A stretch of DNA of 64,000 bases from Clostridium sp. cel8 (GCF_014050525.1 NZ_JACGAG010000002.1:124001-188000), one strand, 5' to 3'. Shown: positions 8,549 through 18,509, counted from the stretch's first letter. Program-made: numbers and translations. The notes: generated by a model from the sequence alone, not told the origin.

Positions 8549-9490
8549 TTATTGTTCTCTAGAGTCCATTTCAAGAAACTTTAAAAGAACTTCTGTACGC
8601 TCTTTTTGCTTTTTATTTAAAAGTTCAGGTGTCCAGTTATAAAATCCTCTACCACTTTTACTTCCAAGCTGACCTGATTCAACTTTTTCATGGATGATTT
8701 TTGGAGTTTCTTTATAATCACAAAGATCTTTAAAAAGATATGATGCTACATTATCAAATATATCAAGTCCTCCAAGGTCAGCACTACAAAGAGGTCCTGT
8801 AACTGGAAGTCTTCTTCCATGTCCATATTCAATTGCCTTGTCAACTTCCTCAGGCTTTGCCCATCCCTTCTCAACTATATACATAGCTTCTCTAAGGAGT
8901 GCAAGCTGAAGGCGGTTTCCTATAAATCCAGGGCACTCCTTTTCCATACGCACTCCTTTTTTTCCTATTGATTCAACCCACTTCATAGCTATATCCATAG
9001 TATCTTTAGAAGTTTTTTTACCTGGAACTACTTCTACAAGTGGAATTAACTGAGGTGGATTCCAAAAATGCGTAACAACTACCCTATCCGGATGTTTTGT
9101 ATATTTTGATATATCCGTTGGACTAAGTCCTGATGTATTTGATGCAAGAATTACCTGTTTTTCACATATACTATCAAGTTGTTTAAATATTTTTTGTTTA
9201 AGATTCAAATCTTCTGCAAGGCTTTCTATTACAATATCAACATTTTCAGCTGCATCTTCAATAGTTTTTACACCTTTTATTCTGCTTAATATATCTTCAC
9301 ATTTTTCCTCTGTAAGCTTTCCATTTTCCTTCAATAAATTTAAACTTGACTTTATTCTATTAAATCCTCTCTTAAGACTTTCATCAGATCTTCCATACAT
9401 ATTTACATTAAATCCTGCGTTTGACGAAAGAAGTGCTATACCATGTCCCATAGTTCCAGTGCCTAATACTGCAATATTTTTAATACTCAA
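8549..9490 (-). CDS. 3-hydroxyacyl-CoA dehydrogenase family protein
   Basis: 313 residues. N-terminal Rossmann fold with GTGTMGHGIA (residues 10-19), catalytic THFWNPPQLIPLVEVV in place of the usual THFFNPVPVMKLVEV of clostridial Hbd, NRLQLALLREA, and the C-terminal domain GPLCSADLGGLDIFDN. It converts 3-hydroxyacyl-CoA and 3-ketoacyl-CoA with NAD(P). At 313 aa it is longer than typical Hbd (about 282) and is not in a bcs/crt operon, so the physiological substrate is open. TTG start with GGAG and GGGG upstream. Confidence 0.85.
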   Translation of the reverse strand: MSIKNIAVLGTGTMGHGIALLSSNAGFNVNMYGRSDESLKRGFNRIKSSLNLLKENGKLTEEKCEDILSRIKGVKTIEDAAENVDIVIESLAEDLNLKQKIFKQLDSICEKQVILASNTSGLSPTDISKYTKHPDRVVVTHFWNPPQLIPLVEVVPGKKTSKDTMDIAMKWVESIGKKGVRMEKECPGFIGNRLQLALLREAMYIVEKGWAKPEEVDKAIEYGHGRRLPVTGPLCSADLGGLDIFDNVASYLFKDLCDYKETPKIIHEKVESGQLGSKSGRGFYNWTPELLNKKQKERTEVLLKFLEMDSREQ

Positions 9491-9629
9491 TTTTCCCCAA
9501 CTCCTTTACTTATAAAAATATCTAAATATATTATAATCATATAAGATTATCTACTTTTAAAATACTAAAATAAATATAGCTACCTAATAATTATATATTA
9601 ATTCTTATTATAATGTAATAGCCATTATT

Positions 9630-10964
9630 TTAAACTGTTTTTAAAATCAAACTATTAGTTCTTTTAACTAAATACCTTCCTATAATAAAGGTTATAAGTT
9701 CTGCAAATGGAACTGTTAGCCATACTCCGTTCATTCCAATAATCATAGGGAGTACATTTATACCTAAAAATATAAACACTATTCCTCTACTTGCTGATAT
9801 TATAACAGATGCCTTAGCATTTCCCATTGCTGTAAAGTAACCAGAATTAATTATATTGAATCCACAAATTAAAAATCCAAATGCATATAGCTTTGATCCC
9901 TTTACTGCTAAATTTAACACATTTTCATTTCCATTTGCAAATAATGATACTAATTGTTTTCCAAATAAAAATAAGGTTAAAAATAGTATTATTCCAATAA
10001 TCAAATTTATTTTTGATGCCAATTTTAATGTATCATTTACCCTATCATACTTTTTATACCCATAATTATAACTAAGTATAGGCCCTATTCCATCTGATAT
10101 TCCAAACATTATAATCGTTCCAAATTCGGATATGTAATTTATAGTTGTAAATGCTGCAACTCCAATTTCTCCAGCTATATTCATAAATGTCATATTAAAT
10201 AAATATGCAGTTGTGCCTATTGCAATTGCAATAATTGCTTCAGATGACCCATTATATATAATCGGAGCTATTACTGACTTATCAAATTTACCATTAAATA
10301 TATTTACTACATTCATTTTATTTAACATGGGACACATTACTACTAAAAAAGACGCTATATATGCAATTCCAGTAGCATATGCAGCTCCTCTTATTCCAAG
10401 CCCCAATTCTTTTATAAATACAAAATTTAAAGTTATATTTACAATAACGCTTAAAATCATACCTCTTAAATATAATTCTGGATTTCCCAATACCCTATCT
10501 ATAAATCCAAATAAAAACATTAAAGACATTAATGGAGCAAATACAGCTATAGTTTTCACATATATTGATACACTCTCTAATAGCACTTCATTTGAACCTA
10601 ACAAAACTGCAATTTCTCTATTAAATAATCTTCCAGCTAATAGTATGCATGTGGTTACTATTACAGTACAGATAACTGCTGTTCTAAATATATTTTGTGC
10701 TTCTTCTTTTTTATCTTGTCCCAAACTTCTTCCTATAAAGCTTAAAGAACCTACACTTATTATCATACTAGACCCTATTATAACTTGCATAAATGGCTGC
10801 ACCATATTTACACTAGCTAGTGCATTTTCTCCTACAAAATTTCCTAAAAATATTCCATCTATTATAGTTTGTGTACCTGATATTACCATGGAAATTATTG
10901 AAGGAATTAAAAATTTAACTAATAATCTTGATATTTTTTCTGTTGCCAATATATTGTCTATCAA
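9630..10964 (-). CDS. MATE-family multidrug/cation efflux protein
   Basis: About 445 residues with 12 membrane helices, MATE fold: LVKFLIPSIISMVISGTQTIIDGIFLGNFVG at the N-terminus, and FGISDGIGPILSYNYGYKKYDRVN at the start of the second half. The frame opens at TTG 11018, but GGAGGT at 10972-10977 is spaced 7 nt from TTG 10964 and gives the family's usual N-terminus (IDNILATEKISRLL), so I use 10964. Probably Na+- or H+-driven export; substrate unknown. Divergent from the PTS activator gene. Confidence 0.9.
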   Translation of the reverse strand: MIDNILATEKISRLLVKFLIPSIISMVISGTQTIIDGIFLGNFVGENALASVNMVQPFMQVIIGSSMIISVGSLSFIGRSLGQDKKEEAQNIFRTAVICTVIVTTCILLAGRLFNREIAVLLGSNEVLLESVSIYVKTIAVFAPLMSLMFLFGFIDRVLGNPELYLRGMILSVIVNITLNFVFIKELGLGIRGAAYATGIAYIASFLVVMCPMLNKMNVVNIFNGKFDKSVIAPIIYNGSSEAIIAIAIGTTAYLFNMTFMNIAGEIGVAAFTTINYISEFGTIIMFGISDGIGPILSYNYGYKKYDRVNDTLKLASKINLIIGIILFLTLFLFGKQLVSLFANGNENVLNLAVKGSKLYAFGFLICGFNIINSGYFTAMGNAKASVIISASRGIVFIFLGINVLPMIIGMNGVWLTVPFAELITFIIGRYLVKRTNSLILKTV

Positions 10965-11133
10965 TTCTCGTACCTCCAAATGCATAATCAAGCATATACT
11001 TACTTTTTTACGCTCCAATAGAGTATATCATAAGTTTTATAATTAGTGTTTTAATTTTTGTACAAAACTATTATAAGTCTTTATATTTATAAAATATATC
11101 TTTAGGAATAAGCATTTCAACAGAAATATAAAT

Positions 11134-11156
11134 TTGTCAATATAAAATAATGACAA
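11134..11156. promoter_or_regulatory. inverted repeat in the PTS-operon upstream region
   Basis: TTGTCA, 11 bp spacer, TGACAA, about 70 bp upstream of the activator gene and within the divergent intergenic region. Possible binding site of the MtlR-like activator or another dimeric regulator. Confidence 0.35.
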
Positions 11157-11225
11157 TACTAATTTTGTTTTAGTTGAGAAACTACTAGAAAACATTTTAT
11201 AATTAAAATAAAGGTAGGTGATATT

Positions 11226-13250
11226 ATGAATTTCTCAGCAAGATCAATCCAAACTTTATTCCTCTTGCTTAGGTCTGCAAAACCTATCCCAGCCGGAATT
11301 CTTGCTGAAAATTTGCAAATAAGTAAAAGAACCATGTTTAGAGAATTGAGTAGTCTAAGTAAGCGTTTAACTGACTATGATCTTAAATTGGATACAAAGT
11401 CTAAAAAAGGTGTTAGCATTACAGGTAGTGAGTTTAATAAATATAAATTACTAGACCAATTAAAAGACTTAGAATATGTTGATCCACAAAATATAGAAGA
11501 AAGACGAGACAGACTTATTCTAGAACTACTAAAACAAGAAGAACCTCAAAAGATATATTATTATTCAAGTATTTTAAAGGTTAGTAATGGTACAATTAGT
11601 AATGATTTGGACAATATAGAGAAATGGTTTTCAAAAAACAATATAGCTCTTATTCGAAAATCTGGATTTGGAATTTATTTAGATTACAGAGAAGAAGACT
11701 ATAGAAAAGCTTGTATGAATTATGTATATAAAAATTCAGAAGATCCACTTAAAAAGCTTTCCAATTTAATACAACCTGATATTATAAATAAAGTAATTAC
11801 TTCAATAAAGCAACTAAAAAATGATAGGTTAGATGAACTAGCTGAAAGTTCTTACTTAGAAATTATAATATATTTATCTATAATGATAAATCGAACATTG
11901 GTTGGCAAAAAAAATAGAGAAATTAAGTACTTAAAATTAGAAGAAAAAAATATTAAAGATTATGAGCTTGCACTAGAATTAATTTCTCTACTTAGTAGAC
12001 AATTTTCAATAAAGTGTAATACTACAGATATAATATATCTCTATATGTATATAAAATCTGCTAAATTGCAGCATATAAATGAAAGTGAGGACATTTTAGA
12101 TACAGAATCTAATATTAGATCTATGATATATGAAATGATTCAAAACTATGATAGTGTTATAGCCTATCAACTTAAACAGGATACAGATCTTATACGCGGT
12201 TTAATAGCACATATAAGACCTACAATTTTTAGGTTAAAGCATGGAATTGAAATTCAAAATCCATTTCAAGATGAAATAAAAACCTTATATCCTAAAGTAT
12301 ATGAGAAAATTCAAAGGGTTGCAAAGATAATTGAGAAGAAATTTAACCTTAAAATTCCAGAACAAGAATTAGGCCTACTTGCAATACATTTTGGAGGAGC
12401 TGAAGTAAGGTTAAAAAATAATTATAAGTTTAAAAGGAAAGTAAATATAGGCGTTATATGTTCTAGTGGAATAGGAATTTCTACCTTGTTGTCTTCAAGA
12501 ATATCTAATATTTTTAATGATAAAGTAAAAGTAAGAACTCTTTCATTTAGTGATTTATCATCTGATAAAATACAAGATATTGAAATACTAATATCTACAT
12601 TTGATTTAAATACTGATAAATATAATTATATTAAAGTAAATCCAATGCTTACTGAAAAAGATGTTTTATTAATTTCAAAAGAAATTGAAAAAATATTAAA
12701 ATGTGCTAAGCCAAATAAAAATGCCAAAAAGATTGATACACTAACTCAGATAGAGAGAATAAATTTAATAAGCAAAGAAATAAGTTCAATTATCAAAAAT
12801 TTTGAATTATATACTATAAATTCACATATTAAATTAGATGAAATCATGCATCTTGTAAGTGAATTAATTGGAGAAAATGAAAATAGCAAAAATCATATAT
12901 ACAAAGATTTAAAAAATAGAGAAAAATTATCTAATCAAGTTATACCAGAATTTGGATTTACACTATTACACGCAAAGACCAAAGGAGTAAATGAATCTAA
13001 ATTGTTATTGATACGACCTAAGTCTAAATATTTCAAAGATACATATTTTTCAAAATCAACTGCTGTTGTAGCTATGCTTATACCGGATAATGATCCTCGG
13101 GATACTCTTGCAATTTCAAGTATAAGTAACTCTTTATTTGAAGATGAAGTATTTTTACACAATATAAAAAATGGAAGCAAAGAAGAAATAAAACATGATA
13201 TAGAAGAAGTATTAAAACAATATCTAGCAGAACAAGTAAAAAACTTATAA
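11226..13250 (+). CDS. PRD-containing transcriptional activator (MtlR/BglG family)
   Basis: 674 residues. Order: N-terminal HTH (SARSIQTLFLLLRSAKPIPAGILAENLQISKRTMFREL), second Mga/HTH segment, two PRD domains (conserved His in GLIAHIRPTIFRLKHG and LAIHFGGAE), an EIIB-like domain (IGVICSSGIGISTLLSSRI, Cys present) and a C-terminal EIIA-like domain. In this family PTS phosphorylation of PRD histidines, EIIB Cys and EIIA His sets activity, so it likely activates its own operon when the PTS sugar is present. It lies 20 nt before the EIIA gene; start ATG 11226 after AGGTAGGTG. Confidence 0.92.
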   Translation: MNFSARSIQTLFLLLRSAKPIPAGILAENLQISKRTMFRELSSLSKRLTDYDLKLDTKSKKGVSITGSEFNKYKLLDQLKDLEYVDPQNIEERRDRLILELLKQEEPQKIYYYSSILKVSNGTISNDLDNIEKWFSKNNIALIRKSGFGIYLDYREEDYRKACMNYVYKNSEDPLKKLSNLIQPDIINKVITSIKQLKNDRLDELAESSYLEIIIYLSIMINRTLVGKKNREIKYLKLEEKNIKDYELALELISLLSRQFSIKCNTTDIIYLYMYIKSAKLQHINESEDILDTESNIRSMIYEMIQNYDSVIAYQLKQDTDLIRGLIAHIRPTIFRLKHGIEIQNPFQDEIKTLYPKVYEKIQRVAKIIEKKFNLKIPEQELGLLAIHFGGAEVRLKNNYKFKRKVNIGVICSSGIGISTLLSSRISNIFNDKVKVRTLSFSDLSSDKIQDIEILISTFDLNTDKYNYIKVNPMLTEKDVLLISKEIEKILKCAKPNKNAKKIDTLTQIERINLISKEISSIIKNFELYTINSHIKLDEIMHLVSELIGENENSKNHIYKDLKNREKLSNQVIPEFGFTLLHAKTKGVNESKLLLIRPKSKYFKDTYFSKSTAVVAMLIPDNDPRDTLAISSISNSLFEDEVFLHNIKNGSKEEIKHDIEEVLKQYLAEQVKNL

Positions 13251-13270
13251 ATAAGGAGAGATGAATATAA

Positions 13271-13699
13271 ATGTTAAAAGAACTGTTAAAAAATAATATA
13301 ACTATATTAAATGAAGTATCAGATTGGAAAGAAGCAATTAAAACCGCTGCTATTCCATTAAAGGAAGGTGGATTTATAAATGAAAATTACATTAACGCAA
13401 TGTTAGAAAACGTATTAAAAAATGGTCCCTATATAGTCATTATGCCTGGCATTGCTATACCACACTCAAGGCCAGAAGATGGAGTATTAAAAACAGGAAT
13501 GTCCCTTTTAAAGTTATCAAAAAGTGTAAAATTTCCAGAAAATAAAGATGTAAAATTATTAATTGTTTTAGCTGCAAATGACTCAGACAAACATTTAAAA
13601 TTGATATCTGAATTAACTGAGTTACTTATGGAAGATAAATCTGTAGAAAAATTATTTTCAGCAAAATCTAAGGAAGAGGTATTTGAGTGCTTATGTTAG
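13271..13699 (+). CDS. PTS EIIA component (mannitol/fructose type)
   Basis: 142 residues, PTS_EIIA_2 fold with the phospho-His signature PGIAIPHSRPED (His65). It accepts phosphate from HPr and passes it to the EIIB domain of the EIICB protein encoded downstream. AAGGAGAG precedes ATG 13271. Its last codons overlap the kinase start. The E. coli counterpart in a similar cluster is CmtB. Confidence 0.92.
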   Translation: MLKELLKNNITILNEVSDWKEAIKTAAIPLKEGGFINENYINAMLENVLKNGPYIVIMPGIAIPHSRPEDGVLKTGMSLLKLSKSVKFPENKDVKLLIVLAANDSDKHLKLISELTELLMEDKSVEKLFSAKSKEEVFECLC

Positions 13700-14448
13700 A
13701 CAAAATTGTATCATACAAATTTTTAGTTAATTCCTTTGAAGTAAATGCAAACTATTATGAAAAAGATGTACAAGAGATATTTATAAAATTATTAAAACAA
13801 TTTACCAATATGAAAAAAAATACAGATGAAAGGCTTTTAATATATTTATCAGCGCCACCAGGATGCGGCAAAAGTACTTTAGCTTCATTTTTAGAGTTTC
13901 TATCTATAAAAAGTAAAGGTATTTTTGATATACAATCAATTGGAATTGATGGCTTTCATTACCCACAAAGTTATATTAAAAGCAACAGCATAGTAATTGA
14001 TGGAAAGGAGGTGAATATGTCAGAAGTCAAAGGATGCCCAGAAACCTTCGATTTAAAAAAGTTAAAATCAAAAATAAAATCTTTAAAAAATTCCAATGTT
14101 AAGTGGCCAATTTACGACAGAACCTTACACGATGTAGTAGAGGACCAGATACTTGTTAATAAAGACATTGTATTAATTGAGGGCAATTGGCTTTTATTAA
14201 ATGAAAATGGCTGGATAGAATTAAAAAAATATTGTGACTATAGCATATTTATAAAAGCCGATAAAAATATGCTAAAACAAAGATTAATACAGAGAAAAAT
14301 AAAAGGAGGTTTATCAGAAAAAGATGCTATAAAATTTTACGAAAGAAGTGATAGTAAAAATGTAGACAGAGTATTAAATCATAGTCTAAATGCTGATTTG
14401 CAGTTAGAACTTTTAAATAATGGAAAGTACACTATAAAAACTCATTAG
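13687..14448 (+). CDS. P-loop sugar/nucleoside kinase (YggC-like) of the PTS operon
   Basis: 253 residues of the uridine kinase/phosphoribulokinase-like family. P-loop APPGCGKST (56-64), then GIDGFHYPQSYI (base/substrate site), GCPETFD, KWPIYDRTLHD and a Walker B-like VLIEGNWLLLNENGW. GTG 13687 is 6 nt from GAGGT and overlaps the EIIA stop by 13 nt (ATG 13693 is an alternative), so translation is coupled. In the operon it probably phosphorylates a sugar phosphate or derivative produced after PTS uptake; the acceptor is unknown. Closest analogue I recognise is E. coli YggC beside cmtAB. Confidence 0.8.
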   Translation: MLMLDKIVSYKFLVNSFEVNANYYEKDVQEIFIKLLKQFTNMKKNTDERLLIYLSAPPGCGKSTLASFLEFLSIKSKGIFDIQSIGIDGFHYPQSYIKSNSIVIDGKEVNMSEVKGCPETFDLKKLKSKIKSLKNSNVKWPIYDRTLHDVVEDQILVNKDIVLIEGNWLLLNENGWIELKKYCDYSIFIKADKNMLKQRLIQRKIKGGLSEKDAIKFYERSDSKNVDRVLNHSLNADLQLELLNNGKYTIKTH

Positions 14449-14460
14449 GAGGTATTATAA

Positions 14461-15951
14461 ATGGAATTTAATAAACAATTAGGAACAAATGATAAAAATT
14501 TAAATCCAGCTCAAAAAAAGAGTATGAGATCAAAAGTACAAGCTTTTGGAGGATTCTTAACCGCGATGGTTATTCCAAACATGGGTGCATTTATCGCTTG
14601 GGGATTTATAACAGCATTATTCATATCAACAGGATGGATACCTAATGCATACTTTGAAAAACTAGTATCACCTATGATAACTTATTTACTTCCATTATTA
14701 CTTGCATATACAGGTGGTACGCTTGTATCAGGAGTAAGAGGTGGAGTAGCCGGTGCTGTTGGTACATTTGGATTAATAGTAGGTGCGGATATTCCTATGT
14801 TTTTAGGAGCAATGATTATGGGACCTCTTAGCGCATATATAATAAAGAAATTTGATAAATTTGTTGAGAATAAAATACCTACTGGATTTGAAATGGTTGT
14901 AAACAATTTTTCATTAGGTATAATCGGATTATTTCTTTGCCTTCTTTCTTATTCCCTAATAGGTCCAATAATACTTCAAGCAAATACAGCAATAACAATA
15001 GCTATAGAAGGTTTAATAAAAACAGGATTCCTACCAATTTTATCAATTATTAACGAACCTGCAAAAGTATTATTTTTAAATAATGTAATTGACCAAGGAA
15101 TTTACTATCCACTAGGAATGCAAGCATCACTTGAAGCTGGTAAATCTATTTACTTTATGGTAGCTTCAAATCCAGGAGCAGGTTTAGGATTATTAATTGC
15201 ATATTCTTTATTTGGTAAAGGTACATCTAAAGAAACAGCTCCAGGCGCAATAATAATACATTTCTTAGGTGGTATTCATGAAATATATTTTCCTTATGTA
15301 TTAATGAAGCCAATATTAATTGTAAGTATGATACTTGGTAGTGCCTCTGGTATCGCAACATTTAGATTCTTCGATGCTGGTTTAGTTGCAGGGCCAAGCC
15401 CAGGATCAATATTTGCCTACTTAGCATTAACACCAAAAGGAAATTTTCTTGGAGTAATTTCTGGAGTATTTGTAGCTACATTAGTAAGTTTTCTAGTGTC
15501 ATCTTTAATATTAAAATCCTCTAAAGAAACAGATGAAGGATTTGAGGAATCAGTTGAAAAATCAAAACAAATGAAAAATGAAGGAAAAGAAGTATTAAAT
15601 ACTGCCATATCAGAAAATGAAACAGCTAATAATGAACCTATAAAAAACAATAAACCTATAAAATTTGTTGCATTTGCTTGTGATGCCGGTCTTGGTAGCA
15701 GTGCTATGGGAGCTAGTGCATTTAGAAAAAAAGTAGAAAAAGAAAATATTCCTGTAACAGTTAAAAACTATGCTATTGAAAAAGTTCCACAAGATGCTGA
15801 TGTAATTGTAACTCACAATAGTTTGTTAGAAAGAACTAAATCTGTATGGCCAGATAAACGAATAATTACTATTGAAAACTTTATGCGTGATAGTAATATA
15901 GATGAACTATTATCAGAATTACGCGAACAAAACAAAAATTTAGAAAAATAA
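14461..15951 (+). CDS. PTS EIICB component, mannitol/polyol family
   Basis: 496 residues. EIIC membrane part 25-355 with GGFLTAMVIPNMGAFIAWGF at the start, the NEP motif (198-200) and GGIHEIYFPYV (270-280) typical of mannitol EIIC; a charged linker; EIIB domain from about 400 with phospho-Cys407 in FACDAGLGSSAMGASAF. It imports and phosphorylates a hexitol or ketose at the membrane. No EIIA is fused; that is the separate gene upstream. The lack of a mannitol-1-phosphate dehydrogenase and presence of a SorE-like reductase suggest the substrate is not simply mannitol. Confidence 0.92.
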   Translation: MEFNKQLGTNDKNLNPAQKKSMRSKVQAFGGFLTAMVIPNMGAFIAWGFITALFISTGWIPNAYFEKLVSPMITYLLPLLLAYTGGTLVSGVRGGVAGAVGTFGLIVGADIPMFLGAMIMGPLSAYIIKKFDKFVENKIPTGFEMVVNNFSLGIIGLFLCLLSYSLIGPIILQANTAITIAIEGLIKTGFLPILSIINEPAKVLFLNNVIDQGIYYPLGMQASLEAGKSIYFMVASNPGAGLGLLIAYSLFGKGTSKETAPGAIIIHFLGGIHEIYFPYVLMKPILIVSMILGSASGIATFRFFDAGLVAGPSPGSIFAYLALTPKGNFLGVISGVFVATLVSFLVSSLILKSSKETDEGFEESVEKSKQMKNEGKEVLNTAISENETANNEPIKNNKPIKFVAFACDAGLGSSAMGASAFRKKVEKENIPVTVKNYAIEKVPQDADVIVTHNSLLERTKSVWPDKRIITIENFMRDSNIDELLSELREQNKNLEK

Positions 15952-15958
15952 GGAGATT

Positions 15959-17221
15959 ATGAAAATGAAAACTAGAGCAGCAGTTTTATCAGGAAAAAAT
16001 AAAATATCTATAAGAGAATTCGAATTACCAGAAATAACAGATGATGAACTGTTAGTAAAAGTAATTTCAGATAGTGCTTGTTTATCTACTTACAAAGCTT
16101 CAGTTAGAGGTGAAGATCATAAAAGAGTTCCTAACAATATATCCGAACATCCAGTAATTATTGGTCATGAATTTGCTGGAATTATAAAACAAGTTGGAAA
16201 TAACTTGAAAAATAGATTTAAAGAAGGAGATCGATTCGTATTGCAACCTGCCATGGGTCTTGAATCCGGATATTCAGCAGGATACAGTTATGAATACTTC
16301 GGTGGTGATGCAACTTATTGTATAATCCCAAAGATTGCAATTGACTTAGGCTGTGTACTTCCATATAAGGGAACATACTTTGCAAATGCATCTTTATCAG
16401 AGCCTATGTCATGTATAATAGGAGCATTTCACGCCAACTATCATACAAAGCAATATATCTACAAGCATGATATGGGAATAAAAAAAGGTGGAAAAGTTGC
16501 ACTTCTTGGCTGTGCTGGTCCTATGGGAATAGGTGCTATAGAATATGCCATTAATGGTTCAGTAAAGCCAAGCTTGGTTGTAGTTTTAGACATAGACGAA
16601 GAAAGATTAAATAGAGTATCTGATTTAATAAAAGTTGAAGATGTTGAAAAAAAAGGTATTAAACTAGTATATCTAAACGCTAAAAATAAAGATGCAGTCC
16701 ATGAACTTATGGACTTATCAGATGGTACAGGCTATGATGATGTATTTGTATTTGCAGCTGTTGAACAACTAATAGAAACTGCTGATGACGTACTAGCTAA
16801 TGATGGCTGTCTAAACTTCTTTTCTGGTCCAACTGATAATAAATTCAAAGCTAAATTTAATTTTTACAATGTTCACTATGAAGGAACTCATATAGTTGGA
16901 ACATCCGGTGGTTCAACTGAGGATATGTTAGAAGCAATAGATTTATCTCAAAAGGGATTAATTAATCCATCATTTATGATAACTCATGTTGGAGGATTAA
17001 ATGCAGTTCCGGAAACTATAAAGAATCTACCTAATATTCCAGGAGGTAAAAAGTTAATCTATCCTCATATTGAAATGGAATTAACAGCAATTGAAGATTT
17101 CGAAAAATTAGGTAAGAATAATGAATTTTATAGAAAACTAGCTGAAATATGTAAGAAAAATAACAATATTTGGTGTGAAGAAGCAGAAAAGTTTCTATTA
17201 AGCTCACTAGAAAATAAATAG
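15959..17221 (+). CDS. zinc-dependent dehydrogenase, SorE/YggP-like (sugar-phosphate reductase)
   Basis: 420 residues, medium-chain Zn alcohol dehydrogenase. Family features: SACLSTYKASVRGEDHKRV, HPVIIGHEFAG (catalytic Zn Cys/His/Glu), SYEYFGGDATYCIIP, ASLSEPMSCIIGAFHANYH, and the Rossmann loop LLGCAGPMGIGAIEYA. This pattern matches L-sorbose-1-phosphate reductases (SorE) and E. coli YggP. It probably interconverts a ketose phosphate and a hexitol phosphate formed by the PTS. It is the last gene, 7 nt after EIICB, and is followed by a terminator. ATG at 15962 and 15965 are close alternatives. Confidence 0.88.
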   Translation: MKMKTRAAVLSGKNKISIREFELPEITDDELLVKVISDSACLSTYKASVRGEDHKRVPNNISEHPVIIGHEFAGIIKQVGNNLKNRFKEGDRFVLQPAMGLESGYSAGYSYEYFGGDATYCIIPKIAIDLGCVLPYKGTYFANASLSEPMSCIIGAFHANYHTKQYIYKHDMGIKKGGKVALLGCAGPMGIGAIEYAINGSVKPSLVVVLDIDEERLNRVSDLIKVEDVEKKGIKLVYLNAKNKDAVHELMDLSDGTGYDDVFVFAAVEQLIETADDVLANDGCLNFFSGPTDNKFKAKFNFYNVHYEGTHIVGTSGGSTEDMLEAIDLSQKGLINPSFMITHVGGLNAVPETIKNLPNIPGGKKLIYPHIEMELTAIEDFEKLGKNNEFYRKLAEICKKNNNIWCEEAEKFLLSSLENK

Positions 17222-17222
17222 T

Positions 17223-17267
17223 ATTTAAAATACCCTAGATTCAGAATGGACCTAGGGTATTTTAAAT
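17223..17267. terminator. bidirectional terminator after the PTS operon
   Basis: Perfect 16-bp stem (ATTTAAAATACCCTAG and its complement, arms 17223-17238 and 17252-17267) between convergent genes. Confidence 0.88.
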
Positions 17268-17272
17268 TTAAT

Positions 17273-18121
17273 CTATTCTTTGTTATCTTTCAAATTAAAA
17301 TAAGTTAAAACCCAAAAAATAATTGCTCCCAAAATAGTTAATGTTATTGTAATAATTTTTCCATTACTACTCACCATCCAATTTCTAGTTAAGGGAACAT
17401 TCTGACATATCCCTATAGCTCCTAAAATCCATATAAAAGGTAAAAAAGGTGACCACATATTTCCATTCCTCTTATTATGAATGAATATAAATGTAGTAGA
17501 TACAATAAGCAAAATAGCTATTATAAAAATTTTCATTGTATCTTGTAACTGGATTACTAATATAGGTGGAGTAAATAGCTCAATAAATACATATAATCCA
17601 ATGGCAATAGTAATAGGAAGCCACAAAAACAAAACAAAAGAAAGCTTTTTGTTAGTTACTTTTGTATAAATACTTTTGTGAACTATAATAAATACAATTT
17701 TCACAAATAGAAAACTCAATAAAGCGTTTAAAATTAGTACAATAACATTTATTCCCTTACCTTGACTACTTAATGCACTCATTAGTGTAAAAAGTGAACT
17801 AATTCCAAAAACAAGGCCTACTAGTTTTAAAGTTTCCTTCTTGCTAGATTTTCCAAGATTATGGATCAGTTCATTTGCTGCTATTTTAGGGCTTTTCCCA
17901 AAAAAATCTTCTGCAGACTCTCCATTATCTTGAGCACACATTATATCCTGTAAAATTTGCATTAATAAATTTTCTATTTCATAATCATCATAAAATAAAC
18001 CTGCAGTACGAATATATACCAGTAAGTCTTCATAGTATTTCTTATTTTCACTTGTTAATTTTTCACGTAATTCATTATTTGTATTAACAAGTTCTTTAGC
18101 TAATTTATTATGTTTATTCAT
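17273..18121 (-). CDS. DUF1129/DUF1700-like membrane protein paired with PadR
   Basis: 282 residues: a cytoplasmic N-terminal part (1-100) with acidic and helical character, then about six membrane helices. The gene overlaps the upstream PadR gene by 8 nt, the common arrangement in which PadR controls a membrane protein with an N-terminal helical bundle. I place it near the DUF1129/DUF1700 groups from architecture only. Function unknown. Confidence 0.65.
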   Translation of the reverse strand: MNKHNKLAKELVNTNNELREKLTSENKKYYEDLLVYIRTAGLFYDDYEIENLLMQILQDIMCAQDNGESAEDFFGKSPKIAANELIHNLGKSSKKETLKLVGLVFGISSLFTLMSALSSQGKGINVIVLILNALLSFLFVKIVFIIVHKSIYTKVTNKKLSFVLFLWLPITIAIGLYVFIELFTPPILVIQLQDTMKIFIIAILLIVSTTFIFIHNKRNGNMWSPFLPFIWILGAIGICQNVPLTRNWMVSSNGKIITITLTILGAIIFWVLTYFNLKDNKE

Positions 18122-18452
18122 AAAACTCTCCCCCTTGTAGAGATATTAAATTATTAACATTAGATACTAATTCTTTCCACTGTTCAATAAAATCTTTGCA
18201 ACGAGTTATTCCTTTTTGAGTTGTATAATAATACTTTCTATCTGGTCCCTCTTTTGATGATTTCATTTCACTTAAAAGGTATCCCTGCTTTTCTAATTTT
18301 TGAAGTAATGGATACACAGTACCTGCAACTATTTCTTTAAATCCATATTCTTTTAGTAATTGAACTAATTCATATCCATACACTTCATTTTTAGAAATAA
18401 TTAAAAGTACACAACCTTCAAGTACACCTTTCAGAAGCTGAGTTTGTTTCAA
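18114..18452 (-). CDS. PadR-family transcriptional regulator
   Basis: 112 residues, compact PadR: winged helix with the hallmark GYELVQLLKEYGFKEIVAGTVYPLLQKLEKQGYLLSEM and EGPDRKYYYTTQKG. Usually an autorepressor relieved by a small molecule or membrane stress; the membrane protein in the next frame is the likely regulated partner. Preceded by AAAGGAGGAGAG. Confidence 0.93.
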   Translation of the reverse strand: MKQTQLLKGVLEGCVLLIISKNEVYGYELVQLLKEYGFKEIVAGTVYPLLQKLEKQGYLLSEMKSSKEGPDRKYYYTTQKGITRCKDFIEQWKELVSNVNNLISLQGGEFYE

Positions 18453-18509
18453 ATTATCTCTCCTCCTTTCATCTATATTGTATTACATAATAGTATAAAA
18501 TTATTATAT

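Noticed and set aside
10213-11046. 277-aa plus-strand ORF opposite the MATE gene
   Set aside because: Low-quality composition produced by the antisense of a membrane protein; the MATE gene has clear motifs and ribosome site.
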